Position numbers and translations under genes: made by a program
The notes under the pieces: generated by a model
The model's database searches: none
What the model saw: only the letters and a program-made list of their open reading frames with translations
Told to the model about the DNA's origin: nothing
NCBI RefSeq assembly: GCF_015477605.1
Contig: NZ_JADLQX010000006.1
Coordinates: 1-64,000 of the forward strand
DNA length: 64,000 nucleotides
Source of the DNA: Nocardia amamiensis
Lineage (GTDB): Bacteria; Actinomycetota; Actinomycetes; Mycobacteriales; Mycobacteriaceae
Direction of reading: 5' to 3'
In this document: positions 29,848 to 40,558 of the stretch, piece after piece
Layout of the letters: every line of letters starts with the position of its first letter
Position numbering within the stretch: the stretch's first letter is position 1

Positions 29848-30822
29848 ATGGCGATGATTGCTAACCGGCCGAGCTCGGATCGGCTGCGATACCCTCGGGA
29901 CGTGAGCGAAACACCTTCCGGCGGCGGCGAGTCGGCGCCAGGGCCGGAGGCCGATGGCGACATACCGCCCGAAATGGTCATTCCATTGGAGCCGACCGAA
30001 GAGTTCGAGTCTGCTCGCCGTCCCGGCGGATCGCGGCGTGGCCAGCTGTCCGCGCTGATGAACGCCGCCAACCAGCGCGCCGACCTGATCGGTGTACTGC
30101 GCAAGGCCCGTGAGCAGTTGCCCGGTGATCCCGCTTTCGGTGATCCACTGTCGGTTTCGGGTCCTGGCGGTGCGCGGGCGGTCGCGCGAGCCGCCGACAA
30201 ACTTGTCGGCGACGCTCCCAGCGCGGCCAGGGAAATCGGCTTCGGCGCCTTGCAGGTCTGGCAGGCGATGCTGGAGCGCGTTGGCCGCGGCAAAGGTAGC
30301 CAGGAGATAACTGTGATGTTCACCGATTTGGTGGCGTTCTCCCGGTGGTCGTTGTCGGCGGGTGACGAGGCCACCCTCGAACTGCTGCGCGAGGTTGCCA
30401 AGGCCATCGAGCCCCCGATCGGCGAGCGCGGCGGCCAGGTGGTCAAGCGCATGGGCGACGGCGTGATGGCGGTCTTTCCCTCGGCGGACCGGGCCGTGCG
30501 CGCCGCGGTGAACGCCAAGCGCAACCTCGCCGAGGTACACGTGCGTGGCTATCGCCCGCGGATGCGAATCGGTTTGCACACCGGTTCTCCGCGCGAGATC
30601 GGGGGCGACTGGCTCGGCGTGGACGTGACGATCGCGGCCCGGGTGATGGAAGCGGGTGGCAACGGGCACACCATGCTGTCCGAAGCGACGCTGCAAGCAC
30701 TGCGGCCCGAGACGCTGGACGAGCTCGGTTTCGCGGTCAAGCCGTATCGCCGCAGCTTGTTCGCCGCGCCGCTCAATGGAGTGCCGGACGACTTGCGGAT
30801 CTTCCGTCTGTCGAGGAGCTGA
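29848..30822 (+). CDS. Class III adenylate/guanylate cyclase
   Basis: This 324-residue protein has a hydrophilic N-terminal 145 residues and a class III catalytic domain: VMFTDLVAFSRWS (first metal Asp), GGQVVKRMGDGVMAVFP (substrate Lys and second metal Asp), MRIGLHTGSPREIGGDWLG (adenine-type Asp) and VTIAARV (transition-state Arg). The usual Asn four residues before that Arg is Thr. No membrane segment is present, so it is cytosolic and probably acts as a dimer. Lys and Asp at the base-recognition sites favour ATP over GTP. The start is not firmly fixed. Confidence 0.85.
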   Translation: MAMIANRPSSDRLRYPRDVSETPSGGGESAPGPEADGDIPPEMVIPLEPTEEFESARRPGGSRRGQLSALMNAANQRADLIGVLRKAREQLPGDPAFGDPLSVSGPGGARAVARAADKLVGDAPSAAREIGFGALQVWQAMLERVGRGKGSQEITVMFTDLVAFSRWSLSAGDEATLELLREVAKAIEPPIGERGGQVVKRMGDGVMAVFPSADRAVRAAVNAKRNLAEVHVRGYRPRMRIGLHTGSPREIGGDWLGVDVTIAARVMEAGGNGHTMLSEATLQALRPETLDELGFAVKPYRRSLFAAPLNGVPDDLRIFRLSRS

Positions 30823-30823
30823 G

Positions 30824-30879
30824 CGGCTGCCTTCGCTCGGCCCGGCGCGGGCTATGGACGGATTTCGTCCGGCTGCGCC
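30824..30879 (-). repeat. Dispersed repeat family 1, inverted single copy
   Basis: GCCTTCGCTCGGCCCGGCGC (30829-30848) is the reverse complement of the 20-mer at 21006, with one mismatch, and is flanked by GGACGGATTTCGTCC, the same small hairpin. It lies between the stops of the cyclase and a small membrane protein. Confidence 0.7.
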
Positions 30880-30880
30880 C

Positions 30881-31048
30881 TTATGCGAGCCACCAGGCGA
30901 GGGCGCCACCTGCCGCGAGAACGGCGCACACCGCCAGCGCGATGGACAGTGGGCGGGCGGTCTTCCAGGTGGTGTAGGCGCCGCCGACCAGGAACCCGGA
31001 GAGGGCGAGCAGAACGATCACGGTGATGTCGCTGGACACCGTGTTCAT
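30881..31048 (-). CDS. Small two-helix membrane protein
   Basis: The gene has 55 codons, starting at ATG 31048 behind GTGGAGCAAG. Two membrane segments are visible: ITVIVLLALSGFLVGGAY and LSIALAVCAVLAAGGALAWW. No family recognised. It faces away from the acyl-CoA operon, whose operator region lies just upstream. Confidence 0.6.
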   Translation of the reverse strand: MNTVSSDITVIVLLALSGFLVGGAYTTWKTARPLSIALAVCAVLAAGGALAWWLA

Positions 31049-31110
31049 CTTGCTCCACGCGGCCAGGTCATCGCGTCGCGGGTGGCGGCGGTGGTTCAGC
31101 GTGCAATTAA

Positions 31111-31126
31111 CAAGCACGCATGCTTG
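31111..31126. promoter_or_regulatory. Inverted repeat CAAGCA-N4-TGCTTG before the acyl-CoA operon
   Basis: CAAGCA (31111-31116) and TGCTTG (31121-31126) form a perfect inverted repeat 104 bp before the AtuA-like gene, next to a T-run. It is of the size TetR regulators bind; the TetR gene at the end of this operon is the natural candidate. Confidence 0.55.
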
Positions 31127-31229
31127 CTTTTTTCTGCCGCGAGTGTGATGCTGGTCGCGGAACGCGGACTCCACGGATGCGGCATGCGGCCCATCCTGAC
31201 GGTCCGCCGTACAGGAGGCATTCCCGCTG

Positions 31230-32945
<1,716 letters not shown>

Positions 32946-33015
32946 TCGGTCAGGCCCGGAGGCGGCAGCTCGCGTCACCACGCAGCGCCCCCGATCATGC
33001 GAGAAAGGACACCGC

Positions 33016-34167
33016 ATGACCAAACCCTGGGACACGCCGGAACGACGCGAATTGCGTTCCACGGTCCGTGGATTCGTGGAACGCGAGATCCTGCCGTACC
33101 TGGACGGGTGGGAGCGCGCCGGAGAGATCCCGCGCGGATTGCACCAGAAGGCGGGCGCACTCGGCCTGCTCGGCGCGCAGTTCCCGGAATCGGCGGGCGG
33201 TTCCGGCGGCGACGGCGTGGACGCGATGATCGTCTGCGAGGAGATGCATCAGGCCGGAGCGTCCGGCGGGCTGTTCGCCTCGCTGTTCACCTGCGGTATC
33301 TCCGTGCCGCACATCATCGCCACGGGCAACGCCGAGCAGATCGAGCGGTGGGTGAAGCCCACGCTGGCGGGCGAGAAGATCGGCTCGCTCGCGATCACGG
33401 AGCCCGGTGGCGGCTCCGACGTCGGGCACCTCACCACCACCGCCCGCCGCGACGGCGACCACTACATCGTCAACGGCGCCAAGACCTACATCACCTCCGG
33501 CGTCCGCGCCGACTTCGTGGTCACCGCGGTGCGCACCGGAGGCCCAGGCTCCGCGGGCATCTCGCTGCTCATCGTCGACAAGGACACGCCGGGCTTCACG
33601 GTCAGCCGCAAGCTGGACAAGATGGGCTGGCTCGCCTCCGACACGGCCGAGCTGTCCTACGTGGACGTCCGGGTGCCGGCGGAGAACTTGGTCGGGCCGG
33701 AGGACTCCGGCTTCCACCAGATCGCGGGCGCGTTCGTCAGCGAACGCGTCGGCCTCGCGGTGCAGGCGTATTCGAGCGCGCAGCGCTGCCTGGACCTCAC
33801 CCTGGCGTGGGTGCGCAACCGCGAGACCTTCGGTCGCCCGCTGATCAGCAGGCAGGCGGTGCAGAACACGGTCACCGAGATGGCGCGGCGCATCGACGTC
33901 GCCCGGGTCTACACCCGAGATGTGGTGCAGCGCAGCGCCGAAGGCGAGACCGACCTGATCGCCGAGGTGTGCTTCGCCAAGAACACCGCGGTCGAGGCGG
34001 GCGAGTGGGTGGCCAACCAGGCCGTCCAGCTCTTCGGCGGCCTCGGCTACATGCGCGAATCCGAGATCGAGCGCCAGTACCGGGATATGCGCATCCTCGG
34101 GATCGGCGGCGGCACGACCGAAATACTCACCGGACTGGCGGCGAAACGATTGGGGTACCAGTCATGA
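33016..34167 (+). CDS. Acyl-CoA dehydrogenase (FadE13-like)
   Basis: This 383-residue FAD enzyme introduces a 2,3-double bond into acyl-CoA. Seen are GSLAITEPGGGSDVG (FAD binding), YITSGVRADFVVTAV, and the C-terminal QLFGGLGYMRESEIERQYRD with the R-D-x-R-I end (MRILGIGGGTTEI). The chain specificity is not readable, but the carboxylase neighbours suggest a branched or terpene-derived substrate. AAAGGA precedes the ATG. It overlaps accD2 by four bases. Confidence 0.9.
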   Translation: MTKPWDTPERRELRSTVRGFVEREILPYLDGWERAGEIPRGLHQKAGALGLLGAQFPESAGGSGGDGVDAMIVCEEMHQAGASGGLFASLFTCGISVPHIIATGNAEQIERWVKPTLAGEKIGSLAITEPGGGSDVGHLTTTARRDGDHYIVNGAKTYITSGVRADFVVTAVRTGGPGSAGISLLIVDKDTPGFTVSRKLDKMGWLASDTAELSYVDVRVPAENLVGPEDSGFHQIAGAFVSERVGLAVQAYSSAQRCLDLTLAWVRNRETFGRPLISRQAVQNTVTEMARRIDVARVYTRDVVQRSAEGETDLIAEVCFAKNTAVEAGEWVANQAVQLFGGLGYMRESEIERQYRDMRILGIGGGTTEILTGLAAKRLGYQS

Positions 34168-35762
34168 CCATCTTGCGAAGCACCCTGGATACTGCGTCCC
34201 CGGAGTACGCTTCGGCCGCGGAAGCCATGAGCGCCAAGCTCATCGAGGTCGAGGCCGAGTTCGCCAAGGCCATCGCGGGCGGCGGGCCGGACAAGCTGGC
34301 CCGGCACCGCAAGCGCGGCAAGCTGACCGCCCGCGAGCGCATCGAACTGCTCATCGACGAGGATTCGCCGTTCCTGGAGCTGTGCCCGCTGGCCGGCTGG
34401 GGCAGTGAATTCCACGTCGGCGCGAGCACCATCGCGGGCATCGGGGTGGTGGAGGGCGTCGAGTGCATGATCGTCGCGCCGGACCCGACCGTGCGCGGCG
34501 GCACCTCGAATCCGTGGACGCTGCGCAAGACCCTGCGCATCAACGATATCGTGCGGGAGAACCGGCTCCCGGTGATCTCGCTGGTGGAATCCGGCGGCGC
34601 GGATCTGCCCACGCAGAAAGAGGTATTCGTCCCGGGCGGCCGGATGTTCCGCGATCTCACCCGGGCGTCGGCGGAGGGCATTCCGACCATCGCGCTGGTG
34701 TTCGGCAACTCCACCGCGGGCGGCGCCTACATCCCCGGCATGTCCGATCACGTGGTGATGATCAAGGAGCGCTCCAAGGTGTTCCTCGGCGGACCGCCGC
34801 TGGTCAAGATGGCCACCGGTGAGGAGTCCGACGACGAATCGCTCGGCGGCGCCGACATGCACGCGCGGATCTCCGGACTCGCCGACTACTACGCGGTGGA
34901 CGAGCAGGACGCTATCCGTATCGGCCGTTCCATCGTCAAGCGGCTGAACTGGCGCAAGCAGGGGCCCGCACCGCGCGCCGAGGTGATCGAGCCGCTGTAC
35001 GACCCCGAGGATCTGCTCGGCATCGTGCCGTCGGACCTGAGGATCCCGTTCGACCCGCGCGAGGTGATCGCGCGCATCGTGGACGGCTCGGACTTCGACG
35101 AGTTCAAACCGCTCTACGGCAGCAGCCTGGTCACCGGATGGGCCGAACTGCACGGGTATCCGATCGGCATCCTGGCGAACGCGCGCGGCGTGCTGTTCTC
35201 CGAGGAGTCACAGAAGGCCACCCAGTTCATCCAGCTGGCCAACAAGTCCGACACCCCGCTGCTGTTCCTGCACAACACCACCGGCTACATGGTCGGCAAG
35301 GAGTACGAGCAGAAGGGCATCATCAAGCACGGCTCGATGATGATCAACGCGGTGTCCAACTCGAAGGTGCCGCACATCTCGGTACTGATGGGCGCGTCCT
35401 ACGGCGCGGGCCACTACGGCATGTGCGGCCGGGCCTACGACCCGCGTTTCGTCTTCGCTTGGCCGAGCGCGAAATCCGCTGTGATGGGCGGGGCGCAGCT
35501 GGCGGGCGTGATCTCGATCGTCAGCCGCGCCGCCGCCGAGGCCAAGGGCCTGCCGTTCGACGAGGAGGCCGACGCCGGGATGCGCGCCATGGTGGAGGCG
35601 CAGATCGAGGCCGAGTCGCTGGCGATGTTCATGTCCGGGCGGCTCTACGACGACGGCGTCATCGACCCGCGTGATACCCGGACGGTATTGGGAATGTCCT
35701 TGTCGGCCATTCACAATGCCCCGATCAAGGGCGCCGAAGGCTTCGGCGTCTTCCGAATGTGA
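34164..35762 (+). CDS. Acyl-CoA carboxylase beta subunit (carboxyltransferase, AccD2-like)
   Basis: This 532-residue carboxyltransferase has the crotonase-type double fold: a first half with HRKRGKLTARERIELLIDED, ISLVESGGADLPTQ and NSTAGGAYIPGMSD, and a second half with GVLFSEESQKATQFIQL, LFLHNTTGYMVGKEYEQKGI, GASYGAGHYGMCGRAY and FAWPSAKSAVMGGAQ. It closely resembles methylcrotonyl- or geranyl-CoA carboxylase beta subunits. It works with the biotin carboxylase encoded next. The start overlaps the fadE13 stop. Confidence 0.93.
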   Translation: MTILRSTLDTASPEYASAAEAMSAKLIEVEAEFAKAIAGGGPDKLARHRKRGKLTARERIELLIDEDSPFLELCPLAGWGSEFHVGASTIAGIGVVEGVECMIVAPDPTVRGGTSNPWTLRKTLRINDIVRENRLPVISLVESGGADLPTQKEVFVPGGRMFRDLTRASAEGIPTIALVFGNSTAGGAYIPGMSDHVVMIKERSKVFLGGPPLVKMATGEESDDESLGGADMHARISGLADYYAVDEQDAIRIGRSIVKRLNWRKQGPAPRAEVIEPLYDPEDLLGIVPSDLRIPFDPREVIARIVDGSDFDEFKPLYGSSLVTGWAELHGYPIGILANARGVLFSEESQKATQFIQLANKSDTPLLFLHNTTGYMVGKEYEQKGIIKHGSMMINAVSNSKVPHISVLMGASYGAGHYGMCGRAYDPRFVFAWPSAKSAVMGGAQLAGVISIVSRAAAEAKGLPFDEEADAGMRAMVEAQIEAESLAMFMSGRLYDDGVIDPRDTRTVLGMSLSAIHNAPIKGAEGFGVFRM

Positions 35763-35770
35763 GGCGCGCC

Positions 35771-37786
35771 GTGTCCAATTTCCCCCTCGCTCCCGCTATC
35801 ACGAACGTCCTCGTCGCCAACCGCGGCGAAATCGCCCGCCGGGTCTTCGCCACCTGCCGCCGCATGGGCGTGGGCACCGTCGCGGTGTACTCCGACGCGG
35901 ATGCCGCCGCGCCGCACGTCAGCGAGGCGGACGCCGCTGTGCGCCTGCCCGGCAATACGCCCGCCGAGACCTACCTGCGCGGTGAGCTGATCATCGAGGC
36001 CGCGCTCGCCACCGGCGCGGACGCCATCCACCCCGGATACGGATTCCTTTCCGAGAATGCCGAATTCGCCAAAGCGGTGCTCGACGCCGGGCTGGTCTGG
36101 ATCGGGCCGCCCGTCGAGGCGATCGAGCAGATGGGCTCGAAGGTCGCCGCGAAGAAGATGATGGACGCCGCCGGTGTCCCCGTGCTCGCCGAGCTGGACC
36201 CGGCCGAGGTCGCCGAGGATCATCTGCCGGTGCTGATCAAAGCCTCCGCAGGTGGCGGCGGGCGCGGCATGCGGGTGGTGCGCGACCTGGCCGACTTGGC
36301 GCCGCAGATCGACGCCGCCCGCCGGGAGGCGGAATCCGCGTTCGGCGATCCGACGGTGTTCTGCGAGCGCTACCTCGAGACCGGCAGGCACATCGAGGTC
36401 CAGGTCATGGCCGACACCCACGGCACGATCTGGGCGGTGGGCGAGCGCGAGTGCTCCATCCAGCGCCGCCACCAGAAGGTCGTCGAGGAGGCGCCCTCGC
36501 CCCTGGTGGAGCGCACCGAGGGCATGCGGGCGCGGCTGTTCGAGGCGGCCCGGCTGGCGGCGGGCGCGATCGGCTACACCGGCGCCGGCACCGTCGAGTT
36601 CCTCGCCGACGAGCAAGGCGAGTTCTTCTTCCTGGAGATGAACACCCGTCTGCAAGTGGAGCACCCGGTCACCGAATGCACCACCGGGCTGGACCTCGTT
36701 CGGCTGCAACTGGATGTCGCCGCTGGTGACGCATTGCCTGCCGAACCGCCCGCGATGCGCGGGTATTCGATCGAGGTCCGGCTCTATGCCGAGGACCCGG
36801 CGCACGACTGGCAGCCGCAGAGCGGGACGGTGCACCGGATCGAGATTCCTTCGGTGCGTGCCGAATTCGATCTGCTCGACCGGCCCGGTGTACGTCTGGA
36901 TACGGGCGTGGTGGACGGTTCGGTGGTCGGCGTGCACTACGACCCGATGCTCGCCAAAGTCATTTCATACGCTGAAACCCGGAGTGCCGCAGCGCGAGTA
37001 TTGGCCGCGGCACTGAGCCGGGCGAAGATCCACGGTCTGGTCACCAATCGGGACTTGCTGGTGCGGGTGCTGCGTCATCCGGCGTTCCTGGCCGGGGACA
37101 CCGACACCGCGTTCTTCGAGACGCACGGCATGGACACCCTCGCCGCACCGCTGGTGTCGGAATCCGACGAGGTGTTGTCCATCGTGGCCGCCGCACTCGC
37201 CGACGCCGCGGCGAACCGCACCGGCGCGCGGGTGGGCGGCGGGCTGCCCAGCGGATGGCGGAACCTGCCGTCGCAGTCGCAGAACAAGTCCTACGAGAGC
37301 CGCGCCACCGGGACGCACGAGGTGGGCTACCGATTCGGCCGGACCGGCCTCACGGTGGACGGTCACGACGGGCTCGGCCTCGTCGAGTCGGCACCGGATC
37401 GCGTCGTGCTGTCGGTCCCGGGCGAACGGGGTCCGGTGCGCAGGCAGTTCGAAGTCGCGCGTTATGGCGAGCAGGTCTACGTCGACTCGCCGCTGGGCCC
37501 GGTGGCCGTACGCAGGCTGCCCCGCTTCAGCGATCCGGCCGACCAGGTGGCCACCGGCTCGCTGCTGGCTCCGATGCCGGGCAGCGTGATCCGGCTCGGG
37601 GCCGAGGTGGGCAGCCAGGTCGAACAGGGGCAGCCGATCCTGTGGCTGGAGGCGATGAAGATGGAGCACACCATCGCCGCGCCCACCGCGGGCGTGCTCA
37701 GCGCCGTCAACGTCACCGTCGGCCAGCAGGTCGACGTCGGCGCCGTGCTGGCGGTCGTCGAACCCGCCTCGAACGACGAGATCTAG
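35771..37786 (+). CDS. Acyl-CoA carboxylase alpha subunit (biotin carboxylase/BCCP, AccA2-like)
   Basis: This 671-residue biotin-dependent subunit has, in order, a biotin carboxylase domain (VLVANRGEIARRVF, HPGYGFLSENAEFA, KASAGGGGRGMRVV, EMNTRLQVEHPVTE), a linker, and a C-terminal biotinyl domain with WLEAMKMEHTI (Lys is biotinylated). It carboxylates biotin with ATP and bicarbonate for the AccD2-like partner. Two GTG starts are possible; 35771 has GAGG at a fitting distance, whereas 35759 overlaps the previous stop. Confidence 0.93.
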   Translation: MSNFPLAPAITNVLVANRGEIARRVFATCRRMGVGTVAVYSDADAAAPHVSEADAAVRLPGNTPAETYLRGELIIEAALATGADAIHPGYGFLSENAEFAKAVLDAGLVWIGPPVEAIEQMGSKVAAKKMMDAAGVPVLAELDPAEVAEDHLPVLIKASAGGGGRGMRVVRDLADLAPQIDAARREAESAFGDPTVFCERYLETGRHIEVQVMADTHGTIWAVGERECSIQRRHQKVVEEAPSPLVERTEGMRARLFEAARLAAGAIGYTGAGTVEFLADEQGEFFFLEMNTRLQVEHPVTECTTGLDLVRLQLDVAAGDALPAEPPAMRGYSIEVRLYAEDPAHDWQPQSGTVHRIEIPSVRAEFDLLDRPGVRLDTGVVDGSVVGVHYDPMLAKVISYAETRSAAARVLAAALSRAKIHGLVTNRDLLVRVLRHPAFLAGDTDTAFFETHGMDTLAAPLVSESDEVLSIVAAALADAAANRTGARVGGGLPSGWRNLPSQSQNKSYESRATGTHEVGYRFGRTGLTVDGHDGLGLVESAPDRVVLSVPGERGPVRRQFEVARYGEQVYVDSPLGPVAVRRLPRFSDPADQVATGSLLAPMPGSVIRLGAEVGSQVEQGQPILWLEAMKMEHTIAAPTAGVLSAVNVTVGQQVDVGAVLAVVEPASNDEI

Positions 37787-37794
37787 GAGAACTG

Positions 37795-38955
37795 ATGAGC
37801 TTCATCGAAACCGACGAGCAGAAGGCGCTGCGGGCCGCCGTCGCCGCGCTGGCCGCGAAGTACAACTACCGCGACTACGTGCTGCCGAAGGCGCGCAAGA
37901 ACGAGCCGCTCGACGAATTGTGGGAAGAGGCGGGCAAACTCGGCTTTCTCGGCGTGAACCTGCCGGAGGAATACGGTGGCGGCGGCGCGGGCATGTACGA
38001 GCTGTCGCTGGTGATGGAGGAGCTGTCCGCGCAGGGCGCGGGCCTGCTGCTCATGGTGGTCTCCCCGGCCATCTGCGGCACCATCATCACCAAGTACGGC
38101 ACCGACGAGCAGAAGCAGGAATGGCTGCCCAAGCTCGCCGACGGCTCCGGCAAGATGGTCTTCGGCATCACCGAGCCGGACGCGGGCTCCAACTCCCACC
38201 AGATCACCACCACCGCCCGCCGCGACGGGGAAGACTGGATCCTCAACGGCCGCAAGATCTTCATCTCCGGCGTGGACCAGGCCGAGGCCGTGCTGATCGT
38301 CTCCCGCACCGCGGACCACAAGACCGGCAAGCTCAAGCCCGCCCTGTTCATCGTGCCGACCGACGCCGAAGGCTTCACCAAGACGGCGCAGGAGATGGAC
38401 ATCATCGAGCCCGACCACCAGTACAGCCTGTTCCTCGACGACGTCCGGCTGCCCTCGACCGCGCTGGTCGGCAAGGAGGACGCGGCGCTGATGCAGCTGT
38501 TCGCCGGTCTGAACCCGGAGCGCATCATGGGCGCCGCCATGGCCATCGGCCTCGGCCGCTACGCGATCGACCGCGCGGTGGAATACGCCAGGGAACGCAC
38601 GGTGTGGAAGACGCCGATCGGCGCGCACCAGGGCATTTCGCATCCGCTCGCACAGGTGAAGGTCGAAGTGGAGCTGGCCAAGCTGATGATGCAGAAGGCC
38701 GCGACCCTCTACGACGCCGGCGACGAGATGGGCGCCGCCGAGGCCGCCAACATGGCGAAATACGCGGCGGCGGAAGCCAGCATCAAGGCGCTCGACCAGG
38801 CTATCCAGACACACGGCGGCTCCGGCCTGACCAGGGATGTCGGGCTGGCCGCCATGCTGGCCGCCTCCCGGATCGGCCGCATCGCGCCGGTCAGCCGGGA
38901 AATGGTGCTGAACTTCGTCGCGCAGCATTCGCTGGGCCTGCCGAAGTCGTACTGA
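37795..38955 (+). CDS. Acyl-CoA dehydrogenase (FadE12-like)
   Basis: This 386-residue acyl-CoA dehydrogenase has VFGITEPDAGSNSHQITTTA (FAD/substrate binding), WILNGRKIFISGVDQAEAVL, and the C-terminal IQTHGGSGLTRDVGLAAML. It differs clearly from the first dehydrogenase of the operon, so the two probably act on different intermediates. ATG 37795 follows TAGGAG eight bases after the carboxylase stop. Confidence 0.9.
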   Translation: MSFIETDEQKALRAAVAALAAKYNYRDYVLPKARKNEPLDELWEEAGKLGFLGVNLPEEYGGGGAGMYELSLVMEELSAQGAGLLLMVVSPAICGTIITKYGTDEQKQEWLPKLADGSGKMVFGITEPDAGSNSHQITTTARRDGEDWILNGRKIFISGVDQAEAVLIVSRTADHKTGKLKPALFIVPTDAEGFTKTAQEMDIIEPDHQYSLFLDDVRLPSTALVGKEDAALMQLFAGLNPERIMGAAMAIGLGRYAIDRAVEYARERTVWKTPIGAHQGISHPLAQVKVEVELAKLMMQKAATLYDAGDEMGAAEAANMAKYAAAEASIKALDQAIQTHGGSGLTRDVGLAAMLAASRIGRIAPVSREMVLNFVAQHSLGLPKSY

Positions 38956-38965
38956 GAGGACGCGC

Positions 38966-39742
38966 ATGACCGAGACAGGCCCGTTCGTCCGCTACGAGGT
39001 GAGCGGCGGTGTGGCGACGCTCACGTTCGACTCGCCGCACAACCGCAACGCGCTGTCCTCCAGGCTGGTCGCCGAGCTGCTGCGCGGGCTGGACGACGCG
39101 GCGGCCGACGACAAGGTGCGCGTCATCGTGCTCGCGCACACCGGCAACACGTTCTGCGCGGGCGCGGACCTCAGTGAGGCGAGCGACGCCGATCCGGCCG
39201 TGGCCGCCGACGAGCGCACCCGGGTGATGATCGGCGTGCTGCGCAGGCTGGTGGAGACGCCGAAGCCGGTGATCGCCCGGATCGACGGCAACGTTCGTGC
39301 CGGTGGCATGGGCATCGTGGCCGCCTGCGACATCGTCGTGGCCGGGCCGGGCAGCAGTTTCGCGCTCACCGAGGTGCGGATCGGGTTGGCGCCGTTCATG
39401 ATCTCGCTGACCCTGCTGCCGCGGCTCAGCCCGCGCGCGGCCAGCCGGTATTACCTCACCGGCGAGAAGTTCGGCGCCGCTGTGGCGCAAGAGATCGGCC
39501 TGGTCACGGTCACCGCCGACGACCCGGCAGCCGAGGTGGCGCGGCTGTGCGGGGAGGTGCGCAAGGGGTCGCCGCAAGGCCTCGCGGAGGCCAAGAGGCT
39601 GGTCAACGCCGACATCCTCGCGCAGTTCGACTCCTCCGCCGACGAACTCGCGCAGCGTTCGGCGAGCTTCTTCGGCACCCCCGAAGTGCACGAGGGCATG
39701 CTGGCCTTTCTGCAGCGTCGCCCGCCGAGCTGGGCAGAATAG
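38966..39742 (+). CDS. Enoyl-CoA hydratase/isomerase (EchA7-like)
   Basis: This 258-residue crotonase-fold protein has FDSPHNRNALSS at the front, NTFCAGADLSEAS (oxyanion hole), RIDGNVRAGGMGIVAACDIV and FALTEVRIGLAPFMISLTLL. It would hydrate the unsaturated acyl-CoA, or the carboxylated product as isohexenylglutaconyl-CoA hydratase does in the Atu pathway. It closes the enzyme part of the operon; TetR follows five bases later. Confidence 0.88.
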   Translation: MTETGPFVRYEVSGGVATLTFDSPHNRNALSSRLVAELLRGLDDAAADDKVRVIVLAHTGNTFCAGADLSEASDADPAVAADERTRVMIGVLRRLVETPKPVIARIDGNVRAGGMGIVAACDIVVAGPGSSFALTEVRIGLAPFMISLTLLPRLSPRAASRYYLTGEKFGAAVAQEIGLVTVTADDPAAEVARLCGEVRKGSPQGLAEAKRLVNADILAQFDSSADELAQRSASFFGTPEVHEGMLAFLQRRPPSWAE

Positions 39743-39747
39743 CCACC

Positions 39748-40362
39748 ATGGCGACACCCCACGAACCGAAGCAGGACCGCAGCCGAGTCACCCGGCAGCG
39801 CCTGCTCGAGGCGACGATCGACTGCCTGGCCGAAATGGGCTGGGCGGCCGCGACGGTCGCCGTGGTCGCCGAGCGCGCCGGGGTGTCCCGTGGTGCGGCC
39901 CAGCATCACTTTCCGACCAGGGAGGACCTGATCACCGCGGCGCTGGAGTACATGTTCGACACGCGCAGCGGGCAGGCCGTGCAGGAGGCGGCGACGCTGA
40001 CGGAGCTGGGTGACGGCCCCGCACGCACCGAGGCGGTGGTGGCGGGGCTGGTCGAGTCCTACACCAGTCCGCTGTTCAAGGCGGCCCTGCAGGTGTGGAC
40101 GCACGCCGCCGCCGATCCGGCGCTGCGCGAACGCATCGTCCCGCTGGAGGCCCGCTTCGGTCGCGCGTCACACCGCCGCGCGGTCGCAGCCCTCGGCGTG
40201 GACGACTCCGACCCGGTTGCCCATCACCTGGTCCAGGCGACCCTGGACATGGCCCGCGGTCTCGGATTGGCCGATGTCCTCACCGACGACTCGGCCCGCC
40301 GGAAACAAATCGTGCACCAATGGGCGGCGACGTTGCACGCCGCCCTCCACGGTCGGCGCTGA
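39748..40362 (+). CDS. TetR family regulator of the acyl-CoA operon
   Basis: This 204-residue protein has a TetR helix-turn-helix: RQRLLEATIDCLAEMGWAAA, then VAERAGVSRGAAQHHFPTRE (recognition helix) and DLITAALEYMF. The C-terminal ligand domain resembles regulators of fatty-acid or branched acyl-CoA genes. It sits five bases after the hydratase, in the same operon, and may bind the inverted repeat at 31111-31126. No strong ribosome site precedes the ATG. Confidence 0.85.
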   Translation: MATPHEPKQDRSRVTRQRLLEATIDCLAEMGWAAATVAVVAERAGVSRGAAQHHFPTREDLITAALEYMFDTRSGQAVQEAATLTELGDGPARTEAVVAGLVESYTSPLFKAALQVWTHAAADPALRERIVPLEARFGRASHRRAVAALGVDDSDPVAHHLVQATLDMARGLGLADVLTDDSARRKQIVHQWAATLHAALHGRR

Positions 40363-40500
40363 GACCGCCGAACTGGTCGGTCTGCTCGTCCCGATCGCGT
40401 TGTCGCTGCTCGAGCGGCCGGAAGAGAGCTAGCCGCCGCGGGCGGCGTCATCGCCGATCGCTTGTTCCGGCGTGTCGAACGCAGTGCCGCGACCCGCTGC

Positions 40501-40524
40501 GGATATTGCTGCACCGCAATATCC
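40501..40524. promoter_or_regulatory. Nine-bp perfect inverted repeat before a membrane protein gene
   Basis: GGATATTGC (40501-40509) and GCAATATCC (40516-40524) form a perfect inverted repeat, AT-richer than its surroundings. It could be an operator, or an mRNA hairpin if transcription starts upstream. Confidence 0.5.
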
Positions 40525-40558
40525 TCCGGTCGGCGTGCCGAGCGGGGACACTGCACTC

